64,000 nt of DNA, taken from assembly GCF_013408825.1 (NCBI RefSeq), contig NZ_JACCBZ010000009.1, positions 62,001 through 126,000 of the forward strand. Reading direction: 5' to 3'. The position numbers and the translations under genes were made by a program. Under the pieces are notes generated by a model that was given only the letters and a program-made list of their open reading frames with translations, made no database searches and was not told the origin of the DNA. Within the stretch, counting starts at the first letter, position 1, and each line of letters starts with the position of its first letter. Shown piece by piece: positions 36,445-45,624 of the stretch. Origin of the DNA: Mucilaginibacter tundrae (GTDB taxonomy: Bacteria; Bacteroidota; Bacteroidia; Sphingobacteriales; Sphingobacteriaceae).

Positions 36445-37215
36445 CTACCAATTTTTCCATTTAGCTTTACCAGAAGTCCAATCATTTTCAAGTTCAAATT
36501 TGTCTCTTAAAGTGTCCATTGGCTTCCAAAAACCGCTGTGCTTAAAAGCATCCATTTGATTATCCGCAGCTATTTGCTCCATTGGTTCCCTTTCCCAAAT
36601 TGTATTATCATCTTTTATGTAATCAAAAACCTGTGGCTCGCATACAAAAAAGCCTCCATTTATCCACGAACCATCACCTTTTGGTTTTTCTAAGAATGAA
36701 ACTACTTCATCTGTATCACTTAAATTTAGCGCTCCAAACCTGCCCGAAGGTTGAACAGATGTTACTGTACAATACTTACCGCCCTTTTTATGATGAACTA
36801 ATAGCTCATTTAAATTTATATTTCCAACACCGTCACCATAAGTTAGCATAAAAGCTTCATTACCTATGTGTGATTTTATTCTCTTTATACGACCACCGGT
36901 CATTGAATCATTCCCAGTATCAACAAGAGTAATTTTCCATGGCTCGGCTTGTGAGTCATGAACTTTGATAGAATTGTCTGTTAAGTCAATGGTAACATCT
37001 GATTTATGCAGAAAATAATTGGCAAAATACTCTTTAACCATATATCCTTTATAGCCAAGGCATATTACAAAATCATTAAAACCATACGAAGAATATATTT
37101 TCATAATATGCCACAAAATTGGCATACCCCCAATTTCAACCATTGGTTTTGGCTTTAACACCGTCTCTTCAGAAAGCCTGGTACCTAAGCCCCCAGCAAG
37201 AATTACTACCTTCAT
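36445..37215 (-). CDS. rfbF: Glucose-1-phosphate cytidylyltransferase (RfbF)
   Basis: 256 aa, the usual length. It begins MKVVILAGGLGTRLSEETVL with KPKPMVEIGG (nucleotidyltransferase motif), then LGYKGYMVKEYF, FMLTYGDGVGNINL with the metal Asp, and GGFFVCEPQVFDYI. It makes CDP-glucose from CTP and glucose-1-phosphate, the first committed step of the dideoxyhexose route. It lies between the E3 gene (14 bp) and rfbG (3 bp). ATG start at 37215. Confidence 0.96.
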   Translation of the reverse strand: MKVVILAGGLGTRLSEETVLKPKPMVEIGGMPILWHIMKIYSSYGFNDFVICLGYKGYMVKEYFANYFLHKSDVTIDLTDNSIKVHDSQAEPWKITLVDTGNDSMTGGRIKRIKSHIGNEAFMLTYGDGVGNINLNELLVHHKKGGKYCTVTSVQPSGRFGALNLSDTDEVVSFLEKPKGDGSWINGGFFVCEPQVFDYIKDDNTIWEREPMEQIAADNQMDAFKHSGFWKPMDTLRDKFELENDWTSGKAKWKNW

Positions 37216-37229
37216 ATAATGTTATTTTC

Positions 37230-38273
37230 TTAGTCTACTTCAATTTCTACATTATCAGTTATAGGGAAACTGCTGCATAGCAAACATTCATCCGGCGTTA
37301 AGTCCGCAGATAACTGTTTTACTCCAATCATTTTAACTTCACCTTTTAATACCCGTGCCCTGCAAACTAAACAACTACCTGTTTGGCAAGAATAATTAAG
37401 GTTAAGAGATGAGTCAAGCCCTGCATCTAATATACTTTTGCCTGCTATAACTTCTACTGTAAATGGCTCTTTATTATTTTGTTTGATTGATACGTATTGT
37501 GTATATATATTTTCAAATTCTTTCGGATCACGAATAATCTCAAAATCTTCAGAAAAAATCTGACCTTCACTAATACCGTATTCGGCAAGTACCAGTTTTA
37601 CAGATTCCTTTAAACCAACAGGACCGCAAATATAATGTAAACTGTTATTCAGTCTGTTCTTACCAGCATTGAGTATATCTCTTACCTCATTCGCTGTTAT
37701 CCGGCCTTGTACTATATTAGGGTTTAATTCACTTATAAAGGGTTTGGTTATAAAGTGTTGTGCCGAAAAAACATCTTTAAATGCGATTTCTAATTCATTT
37801 ATTTCTTTTTTAAAGATTACGTTTTCATAATCCCTGTTTCCGTAGGTAAGCCTTACACGTGCGGCGCGATTGTTATAAACCGCATATTTTGCAATTGAAA
37901 TTAGTGGTGTAATACCGCTACCTGCTCCCCATAAATAAATTTCACTTTTAGCTTCGCTATCGTATAAAATAAAATCGCCCATAGGTTCAATAACTTCAAC
38001 TACATCATCAATTTTTAACTTATCAATAATATGATTTGAAATTACGCCACCCTGCACCCGCTTCACAGTAATATTTAACGTTTTTTCTACCCCCGGTGCC
38101 GAAGAAAATGAATATGGCCTGATATAACGACGGTTGTTAATACGGAATATTAAACTAAGATATTGTCCCGCACTATATTTTATCGGCTTTAACCCTGGCT
38201 GTTTAAAAGAAACCGTTACTGTGTCACCCGTCTCAAAACGAATATCGAGTACTTTAAGCGTGTAAAATCTCAT
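37230..38273 (-). CDS. Flavin/2Fe-2S reductase, E3 role in 3-deoxygenation
   Basis: 347 aa. Domain order is FAD (RPYSFSS, RxYS at 52-55), NAD (LWGAGSGITPL at 114-124, CGPVG at 216-220), then a C-terminal plant-type ferredoxin domain with C296-x4-C301-x2-C304 and a fourth Cys at 333. In the context of rfbF, rfbG and rfbH it should pass electrons from NAD(P)H to RfbH, the role of AscD/DdhD. Classical AscD, as I recall it, carries its ferredoxin domain at the N-terminus, so this is the permuted, PaaE-like layout. ATG start at 38273. Confidence 0.85.
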   Translation of the reverse strand: MRFYTLKVLDIRFETGDTVTVSFKQPGLKPIKYSAGQYLSLIFRINNRRYIRPYSFSSAPGVEKTLNITVKRVQGGVISNHIIDKLKIDDVVEVIEPMGDFILYDSEAKSEIYLWGAGSGITPLISIAKYAVYNNRAARVRLTYGNRDYENVIFKKEINELEIAFKDVFSAQHFITKPFISELNPNIVQGRITANEVRDILNAGKNRLNNSLHYICGPVGLKESVKLVLAEYGISEGQIFSEDFEIIRDPKEFENIYTQYVSIKQNNKEPFTVEVIAGKSILDAGLDSSLNLNYSCQTGSCLVCRARVLKGEVKMIGVKQLSADLTPDECLLCSSFPITDNVEIEVD

Positions 38274-38278
38274 GGAAT

Positions 38279-39346
38279 TTAAGCTAAGATGGTTTTAAAT
38301 AGCTTTTTTATAACCAAAACCATTATTGTAATAAAAACGCCAAGTATTCCCCCTACTACAATACTTTTTAGCTTACCTAATTTTTCTTTGTGTAAAGGTA
38401 AAATTGGCTCATCAATAACTTGTATTAACGGAGTTTCCTGCCTTAACATCATTTTAGATACCTCCAGATTTTTTACAAGCTCCCCATATATTTCGCTACT
38501 CGCCTGTACATCAATCTGCTTTTTTTGAGAAGGGACTCTAAGCGCAGTTAATAGTGGATTAGCATTAGGGGAAGCATCTGTAGCATATGCTACTCCCGAT
38601 ATTGATGCATTTAAAACACTACGAACGCTATCAGCTTGCCTTTGTAAAGTTTGTACATTTTGATAAGATTTTTGAGTTCTGGTTTGAACGTAAAAATTAT
38701 TTACAGTTTGCACCAACACGTTTGTAAATTCTTTTGAAAATAACTCATCTTTGGACGAAACCTGTACGTTTATTATACTCAATTTTTTGTCCGGCTTAGA
38801 CACATCCAGGATTTTATTATCGAAGGTCTCAACGAGCTCGTTAATTATACTATCCTGTATCCTGTTAAATTTTTCAGGATTTCCACTGAATGAAATATTG
38901 CCTATATTGTTTTCTTTCCATTGCTCACGTAGCTTATTAAACTCAATATATCTGTCTATTAATAATTCATCTTTCCCATTAAAATTTGCTTTATTCAATA
39001 AAGCTTTGGTTATCATTAAGCGGGATTTATATAACTCAATAATATTGTCACCCTGGAACATCCCACCACTTCCGCCGCCGCTAATATCAAGCCCTGCTAA
39101 TGAAGCCAAACCAGCATATTGGCTCATGCCTGCACCTTTACTTTCTTCATCCAATACAAAAGTACAATTAGCAACGTAAATAGGTTTTTTAATAGCAGCG
39201 TAAACAAATCCTAACAAACCGCCTAATATTCCAATCGTAAAAATAATCAACCATCTTCTTTTCAAATATCTTGCTGTTGATCCGATTTTTATTAGAATAT
39301 CCTTTAATGATATTTCATCAGCATTAATATTCTCGTTCTGACTCAT
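38279..39346 (-). CDS. Wzz-type polysaccharide co-polymerase
   Basis: 355 aa. Two membrane helices (about 32-52 and near 330-348) enclose a periplasmic helical domain. The N-terminal Wzz motif includes RRWLIIFTIGILGGLLGFVY and KKPIYVANCTFVLDEESKG. It controls chain length or export in concert with Wzy and the SLBB exporter. It ends shortly after the second helix, so it lacks the tyrosine autokinase domain seen in Wzc, and no separate kinase gene is in the locus. Starts 24 bp after the exporter stop. Confidence 0.88.
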   Translation of the reverse strand: MSQNENINADEISLKDILIKIGSTARYLKRRWLIIFTIGILGGLLGFVYAAIKKPIYVANCTFVLDEESKGAGMSQYAGLASLAGLDISGGGSGGMFQGDNIIELYKSRLMITKALLNKANFNGKDELLIDRYIEFNKLREQWKENNIGNISFSGNPEKFNRIQDSIINELVETFDNKILDVSKPDKKLSIINVQVSSKDELFSKEFTNVLVQTVNNFYVQTRTQKSYQNVQTLQRQADSVRSVLNASISGVAYATDASPNANPLLTALRVPSQKKQIDVQASSEIYGELVKNLEVSKMMLRQETPLIQVIDEPILPLHKEKLGKLKSIVVGGILGVFITIMVLVIKKLFKTILA

Positions 39347-39370
39347 ATTTGGAAAAATAAGATTAAGCGA

Positions 39371-41839
39371 TTATTTATTTAAACTTAAAATACCCAAAAT
39401 TATCGCTCCTATTGAAGCTAAACCAGTTGTTAGCCCTAATATAGTTTGCAACGAATTCCCTACAGGGGCAGGTTTTAATGGCACGTATATTTGGCTTCCG
39501 GGCTTCACGCTGGGATGTATATTAAAAAACAAAAATTTACGTGTACCTTTTACCGTACCATTTGGGTAAACCACATATGCACCTGACTTTAATGCCCGCG
39601 GAGCATATCCTCCTGCATTAGAAACAAAATCATTAAAACTTTTTGTTTTATCGTATACCACGGCGCTTGGGTATAAAACCAGCCCATTTACGCGCACAAT
39701 CTGCTGCTCTTTTGGAATTCTTAGTTCGTCTCCGTCTTCCAGCAACAAATCAATTTTAGATCCTGGATTTTTTAATATATTTTTCAAATCAATACCAACA
39801 AAATCATTACGCTGCTGCTGGTCAGCAGTGTTGGTTGAATCATTGTAGACTTGTTTAAGTCTGTTAGATCTGGTTATTTGCTCATGTGTTAAAGCGGCAG
39901 AGTCGGTCTTAGTTTTATCCAGACCTAAAATAGCGATATTGTCTCGCTTTAATGATCCACCTTCAACATCAGCAAATACTGTTAATCCGCCTGCACGCTC
40001 AACCAAGTCTGATATTTTTTCATTTTTATTTTTAATTGTATATGATCCCGGATATAAAACTTCCCCCTCTATTTTTACTGTTTTTTGCTTTTCAAATCCA
40101 GGTAGGCTATAAACCGAAACAATATCAAAAGGCTGTAATAAAAAGTTAGCATCGCCAGGCTTTATATCGGCACCAATGTCAATACTAAATACTTGCGCAA
40201 CAGCGCTGCTTTTTGATTCCGGGTCCGAATTAGATATCCTTCTGGCTACTTCAATGCGTTTAGTACTTGCACCTTCAGCAAAGCCACCTGCTTTTAATAT
40301 CAGGTCCTCCACCTTCATATTATCAGCAAAGGCAAACCTGCCCGGCCTTCTAACCTCCCCGTTAATGGTTACTGTATAATTATCGCGTAAATCCCATATG
40401 GATGATATACTAACCACGTCCTCACGCTGTAATGGTATATCCGTTACCTTATTTTCAATATCCTTTAAATTAAAACTTATTATTTCGGTTGTATTATCGG
40501 GTTTCAGTCTGGTAATTGTACCGCGGTCGGTAAAAGCATCTTCAGTTAAGCCAGCTGCGTTTGTAATTAGCTGATACAGCGTTAATCCTTTTTGCAGTTC
40601 GTATTCGCCGGGTTTAAAAACAGCTCCGGTAATAGTAACCCTGTTTTCGTACCTGTTAATAATAGAGCTAACAGTAAATTTATCGCCCCTTAAAGGGATG
40701 TAATTATTATAATCAGCCTCAAGAACGTCTGTAATTCTTTTTTGCTGATCATTTATTTGCGACACCTCGATACGTGCGGTATAGGCGCTATCGGTAAAAC
40801 CGCCTGCATAGGTTAAAATATTTTGCAATGTTTCCCCCGGTAAAACTTCAAACAAAGCAGGAATCTTTACTTGGCCCGCAAGTTCAACCCTTGTTCTGTA
40901 AGTAGGAACGCGCACAATGTCCTGGTCCTGAAGCGTAATGTTATCTTTTTGATCGCCTTTCACTAAAAAATCATAAACATCCAGATGCCTTATTATCCGG
41001 TTATTTCTTATTATTTCTATCTGCCTTAAACTACCATTATAATTAGGGCCGCCCGCTACATAAAGTGCGTTAAAAACTGTTGCCAGCGAAGGCAAAGTAT
41101 AGGTACCAGGCTTTACAACCTGTCCTATTATTATTATGTTTATACTGCGTATATTACCCAAAGTTACGCTAACGTTGGTACCATGACCAACAGCATAGTT
41201 ATTAGCCGCCAGCTTACTTTTAATTAGGGCAGTTGCCTGCTCAATTGTTTTACCGCTAACATTCGCATCCCCAATACCGGGTATGTTTATATTTCCCTCA
41301 GCCGAAACAGTTAACTTCCAATTGGCTATTGAATTACCATAAACATTAATATCCAGTTCATCATTAGGGCCAACAATATAATTTAATGGCGTAGCCAATT
41401 TTAAATTTGGTTCAAATGAACTGTTTTTATTCTTAAAGATGTCAGCGCCAAAAATTTTAGGGGTTAGGCTATCGAATAAATTACTTTGGGCATTAGTAGT
41501 ATCAGCATTTTGTGGAGTATAGTTAAGGTGCCTTCCAACATCATTATTGTCAGATTGAGAGGACATATTACTTTTTTCACGTATGGATTGAATACGTGCT
41601 TGTAATTTTTGTGCCTGACCGGCGGACATTCCTCTGCTTTGCGCTTGTTGTACAATTTGCGCATCACTTAGCCCGGCCGCCTGCCCCTGCTGAATAAATT
41701 GGCTAATTTGCTGATCCGAAAGATCGTCAACATTAACCGAGGATATGGATTGAGAGTTGTTTTGAGCCGAAACCGTCTTAATCGATCCGCAAAAAATCAA
41801 TAGTATAAGTAGTATTGCGTTAAGGTTAATTCTATTCAT
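39371..41839 (-). CDS. SLBB-domain polysaccharide export protein (Wza-like)
   Basis: 822 aa, much longer than E. coli Wza. A signal peptide (ending KTVSAQ, about residue 26) is followed by a Q-rich helical segment (30-95). A polysaccharide-export domain follows (LNYIVGPNDELDINVYGNS, LTVSAEGNINIPGIGDANVS), then several SLBB beta-grasp repeats (for example INIIIIGQVVKPGTYTLPSL, VTITGAVFKPGEYELQ, VTINGEVRRPGRFAF, VKIEGEVLYPGSYTI, VRVNGLVLYPSAVVY). A C-terminal hydrophobic helix ends it. It should form the outer part of the export channel. First gene of the locus. Confidence 0.92.
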   Translation of the reverse strand: MNRINLNAILLILLIFCGSIKTVSAQNNSQSISSVNVDDLSDQQISQFIQQGQAAGLSDAQIVQQAQSRGMSAGQAQKLQARIQSIREKSNMSSQSDNNDVGRHLNYTPQNADTTNAQSNLFDSLTPKIFGADIFKNKNSSFEPNLKLATPLNYIVGPNDELDINVYGNSIANWKLTVSAEGNINIPGIGDANVSGKTIEQATALIKSKLAANNYAVGHGTNVSVTLGNIRSINIIIIGQVVKPGTYTLPSLATVFNALYVAGGPNYNGSLRQIEIIRNNRIIRHLDVYDFLVKGDQKDNITLQDQDIVRVPTYRTRVELAGQVKIPALFEVLPGETLQNILTYAGGFTDSAYTARIEVSQINDQQKRITDVLEADYNNYIPLRGDKFTVSSIINRYENRVTITGAVFKPGEYELQKGLTLYQLITNAAGLTEDAFTDRGTITRLKPDNTTEIISFNLKDIENKVTDIPLQREDVVSISSIWDLRDNYTVTINGEVRRPGRFAFADNMKVEDLILKAGGFAEGASTKRIEVARRISNSDPESKSSAVAQVFSIDIGADIKPGDANFLLQPFDIVSVYSLPGFEKQKTVKIEGEVLYPGSYTIKNKNEKISDLVERAGGLTVFADVEGGSLKRDNIAILGLDKTKTDSAALTHEQITRSNRLKQVYNDSTNTADQQQRNDFVGIDLKNILKNPGSKIDLLLEDGDELRIPKEQQIVRVNGLVLYPSAVVYDKTKSFNDFVSNAGGYAPRALKSGAYVVYPNGTVKGTRKFLFFNIHPSVKPGSQIYVPLKPAPVGNSLQTILGLTTGLASIGAIILGILSLNK

Positions 41840-41889
41840 AAGTAAAAAATATCGAAGCCAACAGCTATAACCCGATAACTAATAATCCG

Positions 41890-41897
41890 CAAATGTA
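41890..41897 (-). promoter_or_regulatory. -7 promoter element TAnnTTTG for the polysaccharide operon
   Basis: Minus-strand TACATTTG, 51 bp before the ATG at 41839; exact -7 match. No TTTG is present at the -33 distance. Confidence 0.45.
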
Positions 41898-42191
41898 AAT
41901 CAAATTATCATTTATCTCGAGTAAAGTTTTTTTAAAAAAATCCATTTGTCCACTACTTGCAAAATAACTTCCTTATAAATTTAATAGTATTTTAACTTAA
42001 AAAAATTTATTTCTAATTAATAACAGTACCACTTTAGTTGAATTCCTTTAATAGAAATGGAAACAGTTATAATAAAAAATTTCAATAATTGTTTTCTACT
42101 ATTCACAGTTTATAAATTTCAATAAAACATAGTGGCGATGTTAAGGACTTATTAAATTATCATCCGCTTATAAAACAATCAAATAATACGG

Positions 42192-42199
42192 TAATTTTG
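42192..42199 (+). promoter_or_regulatory. -7 promoter element TAnnTTTG for the DUF4271-hemD pair
   Basis: TAATTTTG, 29 bp before the ATG at 42228; exact -7 match. Confidence 0.4.
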
Positions 42200-42227
42200 C
42201 AGCTTAATAATTAAGCCCGACTTATTA

Positions 42228-43217
42228 ATGCGTTTTTTTGTCCTGAGTTTTCTTTTTTTGCTGATAACCTGCCAAGGGTCATTTGCTCAGGATTCCGTGC
42301 AAATAGCTAATCAATATTCAACGGCCACACAAAATTATTCAGATTCGGCCCGTGGGGCTAAACCACAACACATGGCTTTTTTGGATTCCGTTGCACAGGC
42401 TACTGCTTTAAGGCAACAATTTGTAGAAGACTCATTGGCAAATATGTTTATCACCCCCGACTCAAATCGGGTAAATCAGTTTACGTCTTATATAATGGCT
42501 CACGAGTTATATAAAGGGCATACTTTTTTAGATATACCTTTTACATTAAAGCGGAACTTTGGGTATGGCCATAACAGGCAAAACCGCGATCCATGGATAA
42601 TAGCCATTATTATTGGCCTGTTATTATATACAGCGTTGCTCAATTTAACGCTTGGTACCGAAATTAAAAGCATATTCCAGTCCTTTTACAGCAAGCGTGC
42701 TTCTATGATGGATAAGGAAGATCGCGGAATAAACCTGTGGGCTTTTATTGGTTTATTCCTATTGTTCGGCTTAACCTTCGGCTTATTTTTATATCAACTG
42801 GCAAGTTATAATGGCGTTTACTATAGTATAAGTGGTATGCAACTTTTTATTGCCTTGTCGCTCATTATTATATCACTTTTCGCATTTAAGTTTCTTCTGC
42901 TGAAAATTTTAGGATTTCTTTTTGATATTGACCGCATTGTTGGCGAATACATCACCACGTTGTATTTAACTTACTTTAATATAGCCTTTGTTTTTTTACC
43001 GGTAGCAGTTTGCTTTAGTTTAATTGCCGCCCAATTAATCCCCTATTTATTGGCTGTAGCGCTTATACTAATAGTTGTAATCTTCATTTGGATATACCTG
43101 CGCAGCAGTGTTAATATTATTTCGAACATTCGATTTCATAAATTTTATTTATTTGTCTATCTTTGTGCCCTCGAAATTTGCCCCATTTTGATATTGATAA
43201 AAGTACTTAACCTATAG
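42228..43217 (+). CDS. DUF4271 membrane protein
   Basis: 329 aa. A signal peptide (ending GSFAQ, about residue 20) and a periplasmic stretch of about 100 residues precede roughly seven membrane helices. The helices include IIAIIIGLLLYTALLNLTLG, LWAFIGLFLLFGLTFGLFLY and a final FYLFVYLCALEICPILILIK. The topology and the DPWIIAII start of the membrane part fit DUF4271, a family of Bacteroidota with unknown function. It stands 18 bp before hemD; I recall this pairing in related genomes. ATG start at 42228. Confidence 0.75.
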   Translation: MRFFVLSFLFLLITCQGSFAQDSVQIANQYSTATQNYSDSARGAKPQHMAFLDSVAQATALRQQFVEDSLANMFITPDSNRVNQFTSYIMAHELYKGHTFLDIPFTLKRNFGYGHNRQNRDPWIIAIIIGLLLYTALLNLTLGTEIKSIFQSFYSKRASMMDKEDRGINLWAFIGLFLLFGLTFGLFLYQLASYNGVYYSISGMQLFIALSLIIISLFAFKFLLLKILGFLFDIDRIVGEYITTLYLTYFNIAFVFLPVAVCFSLIAAQLIPYLLAVALILIVVIFIWIYLRSSVNIISNIRFHKFYLFVYLCALEICPILILIKVLNL

Positions 43218-43235
43218 CAATCAGGCTTTATAAAA

Positions 43236-44000
43236 TTGATTTTGGAAGATAGAAAGAAAAAGGTAAAAAGTATTTTGGTTACTTTACCAAAACCTGAGAA
43301 CGATAAAAACCCCTATGCCGAGCTGGCCAAGAAACATAACCTGAAGATTGACTTCAGAGCATTTATACATGTTGAAGGTGTTCCAGCCAAGGATTTCCGT
43401 AAAGAAAAAATCAACCTTGTTGATTTCAGCGCTGTAATATTTACCAGCCGTAACTCGGCCGATCATTTCTTTAGAATATGCGAAGAAATGCGCTTTGAAG
43501 TACCGGTTGACATGAAATACTTCTGTCTTTCGGAAACAATCGCGCTATATTTACAAAAGTATATACAGTACCGAAAACGCAAAATATTCTTCGGCAAACA
43601 AACTGCTGCCGATTTGGCTGAAGTGTTAAAAAAACACTCCAGCGAAAAATTCCTATATCCTTGTTCAGATGTAGCTGCTGAAGAAACGCAAAAGTTTTTG
43701 TTGGAAAATGGATATAACTTTACCCCTGCTGTACTCTTCCGTACAGTATGCAGCGATCTATCTGACCTGGCCGAGGTTTTTTATGATGTAATTGCTTTTT
43801 TTAGCCCTTCGAGCATACAATCTTTATACAAAAACTTTCCGGACTTTAAACAAAACAACACCCGTATAGCTGCTTTTGGCGCAACAACCCACAAGGCGGT
43901 ACTTGAATCGGGATTGATTTTGGATATTCCGGCACCCACTCCACAAGCTCCATCCATGACTATGGCAATAGAACAGTATGTAAAACAGGTAAATAAATAA
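43236..44000 (+). CDS. hemD: Uroporphyrinogen-III synthase
   Basis: 254 aa. HemD fold in the divergent Bacteroidota form: VKSILVTLPKPENDKNPYAE, FSAVIFTSRNSADHFFRICE, KYFCLSETIALYLQKYIQYR, FLYPCSDVAAEETQKFL, YDVIAFFSPSSIQSL and TRIAAFGATTHKAV. It closes hydroxymethylbilane to uroporphyrinogen III for heme. There is no ATG at the start; TTG at 43236 or TTG at 43242 must serve. The DUF4271 gene precedes it by 18 bp. Confidence 0.88.
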   Translation: MILEDRKKKVKSILVTLPKPENDKNPYAELAKKHNLKIDFRAFIHVEGVPAKDFRKEKINLVDFSAVIFTSRNSADHFFRICEEMRFEVPVDMKYFCLSETIALYLQKYIQYRKRKIFFGKQTAADLAEVLKKHSSEKFLYPCSDVAAEETQKFLLENGYNFTPAVLFRTVCSDLSDLAEVFYDVIAFFSPSSIQSLYKNFPDFKQNNTRIAAFGATTHKAVLESGLILDIPAPTPQAPSMTMAIEQYVKQVNK

Positions 44001-44270
44001 TTTTAAGTATAAATTATTAACCGGATTGCAACTTTTCGTATTGATTTTACGTAACAATGCTTGTTAATTACCCGATTTTGTAAGTAACTAATCTATAACA
44101 CTTTAAATTTTAGGTTACAATAAACTTTCGAGGTAATTAATGCGCACATTAAACGTTTGTTACAAACTGATGATAAAAATGTTTTATTTAACAATTTGCG
44201 TCATCAATATTTAATATATTCGGGCATTTCATTTATGTTATATTTATATAGCTAAATTTTTGAATTTTAT

Positions 44271-45587
44271 ATGAGACAGATATACTCTTTAGTAGTTGTA
44301 GTTGTTTTTGCAGTCATTTTCAGCGGTTGCCGCAACGGAGGTGAAGGTGAATTAACCGGCGTGCGGCAGCGGAATTTCCGTGCCGAGGTACCGTATGGTA
44401 TGGTTTACATACCTGGTGGCTCGTTTTTGATGGGCCAAACCGATCAGGATGTTACCTTTTCTCAGATCGCCCAAACAAAACAAGTAACAATACCTCCATT
44501 TTTCATGGATCAAACCGAAATCACCAATAGCCAATACAAACAATTTGTATTCTGGGTACGTGATTCAATTGCTATTACCAACTATCTAAACGATCAGAAA
44601 TATTATATCACACCACGAAAAGGTGCAACTAATACAAGTAGTGGTAAAAAATACATCAACTGGGCGTACGTAAGCAAAAACCCTATCTGGAATGCACACA
44701 GCAAAGCAGGCGCTGCAAACGCTTCTAAACTTGATGGTATGTACTATCAGGGCGATGACCGGGTGTTTGATAAAAACGAAATTGATGTCCACCTTTTAAA
44801 ATATCAATACTCTATAATGGAGCTTCGCGATGCCGCTAACCACAGAGGTGATAAAACAAAAAAACGTTCTGACTTCATTTTCCGCGATACTGTGGAGGTT
44901 TATCCGGATACTTTGGTTTGGTTAAGCGACTTCTCATACGCTGCAAACGAACCAATGGTTGAGGGTTATTTCTCGCATCCGGCATTCAAAAATTATCCGG
45001 TTGTTGGGGTTACCTGGCGCCAGGCAACTGCCTTTACCGTTTGGCGTACCCGTTTAAACGAGGCGGCTAAAGATAAACGCCACTTACCACACCGTTTACG
45101 TTACGATTTACCTACCGAGGCTGAATTTGAATATGCGGCACGTGGTGGAAGAATTGGAACAGATTACCCTTGGGGTGGCCCTTACATTAAAAATGCTAAA
45201 GGCTGTTTGTTAGCAAACTTTAAACCGGGTCGCGGTAACTATACCGACGACGGTGGTGCTTACACAGTGAACGTAAAATCTTATTTCCCAAATGATTTCG
45301 GTTTATACAACATGGCAGGCAACGTTGCAGAATGGACATCATCAGCATTCAACGAGTCTGCATCAACATTCGTTCATGATTTAGCTCCTACTTTTGAGTA
45401 CAACGCAAAAGCAAGCGATCCTGAAGTGTTGAAACGTAAAGTGGTAAAAGGCGGATCGTGGAAAGACGTAGGTTACTTCCTTCAAAACTCAACACGTACT
45501 TATGAGTACCAGGATACAGCAAAATCATATATCGGTTTCCGTTGTGTAACACACTTCCTTGGCCGCGATATTAAAGACAAAAACTAA
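44271..45587 (+). CDS. gldK: Type IX secretion / gliding lipoprotein GldK
   Basis: 438 aa. Lipoprotein signal with lipobox IFSGC (Cys 20). The rest is a formylglycine-generating-enzyme-like (SUMF1) domain: YGMVYIPGGSFLMGQTDQDV, PPFFMDQTEITNSQYKQFV, YPVVGVTWRQATAFTVWRT, LPTEAEFEYAARGG and YNMAGNVAEWTSSAF, ending VKGGSWKD and YIGFRC. GldK (PorK) forms, with GldN, a ring at the outer-membrane periplasmic face of the T9SS. First gene of gldKLMN after a 270-bp AT-rich gap. ATG start at 44271. Confidence 0.95.
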   Translation: MRQIYSLVVVVVFAVIFSGCRNGGEGELTGVRQRNFRAEVPYGMVYIPGGSFLMGQTDQDVTFSQIAQTKQVTIPPFFMDQTEITNSQYKQFVFWVRDSIAITNYLNDQKYYITPRKGATNTSSGKKYINWAYVSKNPIWNAHSKAGAANASKLDGMYYQGDDRVFDKNEIDVHLLKYQYSIMELRDAANHRGDKTKKRSDFIFRDTVEVYPDTLVWLSDFSYAANEPMVEGYFSHPAFKNYPVVGVTWRQATAFTVWRTRLNEAAKDKRHLPHRLRYDLPTEAEFEYAARGGRIGTDYPWGGPYIKNAKGCLLANFKPGRGNYTDDGGAYTVNVKSYFPNDFGLYNMAGNVAEWTSSAFNESASTFVHDLAPTFEYNAKASDPEVLKRKVVKGGSWKDVGYFLQNSTRTYEYQDTAKSYIGFRCVTHFLGRDIKDKN

Positions 45588-45624
45588 TTAGCATTTAATA
45601 ACAAAATAATATTCTACTAAAACT

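Larger units (their letters stand above)
41840..42227. other. Divergent promoter region of the polysaccharide locus
   Basis: 388 bp between the SLBB exporter (minus) and the DUF4271 gene (plus). It is strongly AT-rich and holds an exact -7 element for each direction (41890-41897 minus, 42192-42199 plus). No conserved anti-terminator leader, repeat or small gene was recognised. This gap is the only evident entry point for transcription of the 41.8-22.7 kb gene series. Confidence 0.6.

Noticed and set aside
44001..44270. GTTTGT-T-ACAAAC palindrome at 44155-44167 as the gldK operator
   Set aside because: A 6-bp half-site with 1-bp centre in AT-rich DNA is weak, and it lies over 100 bp from the gldK start with no promoter element nearby.
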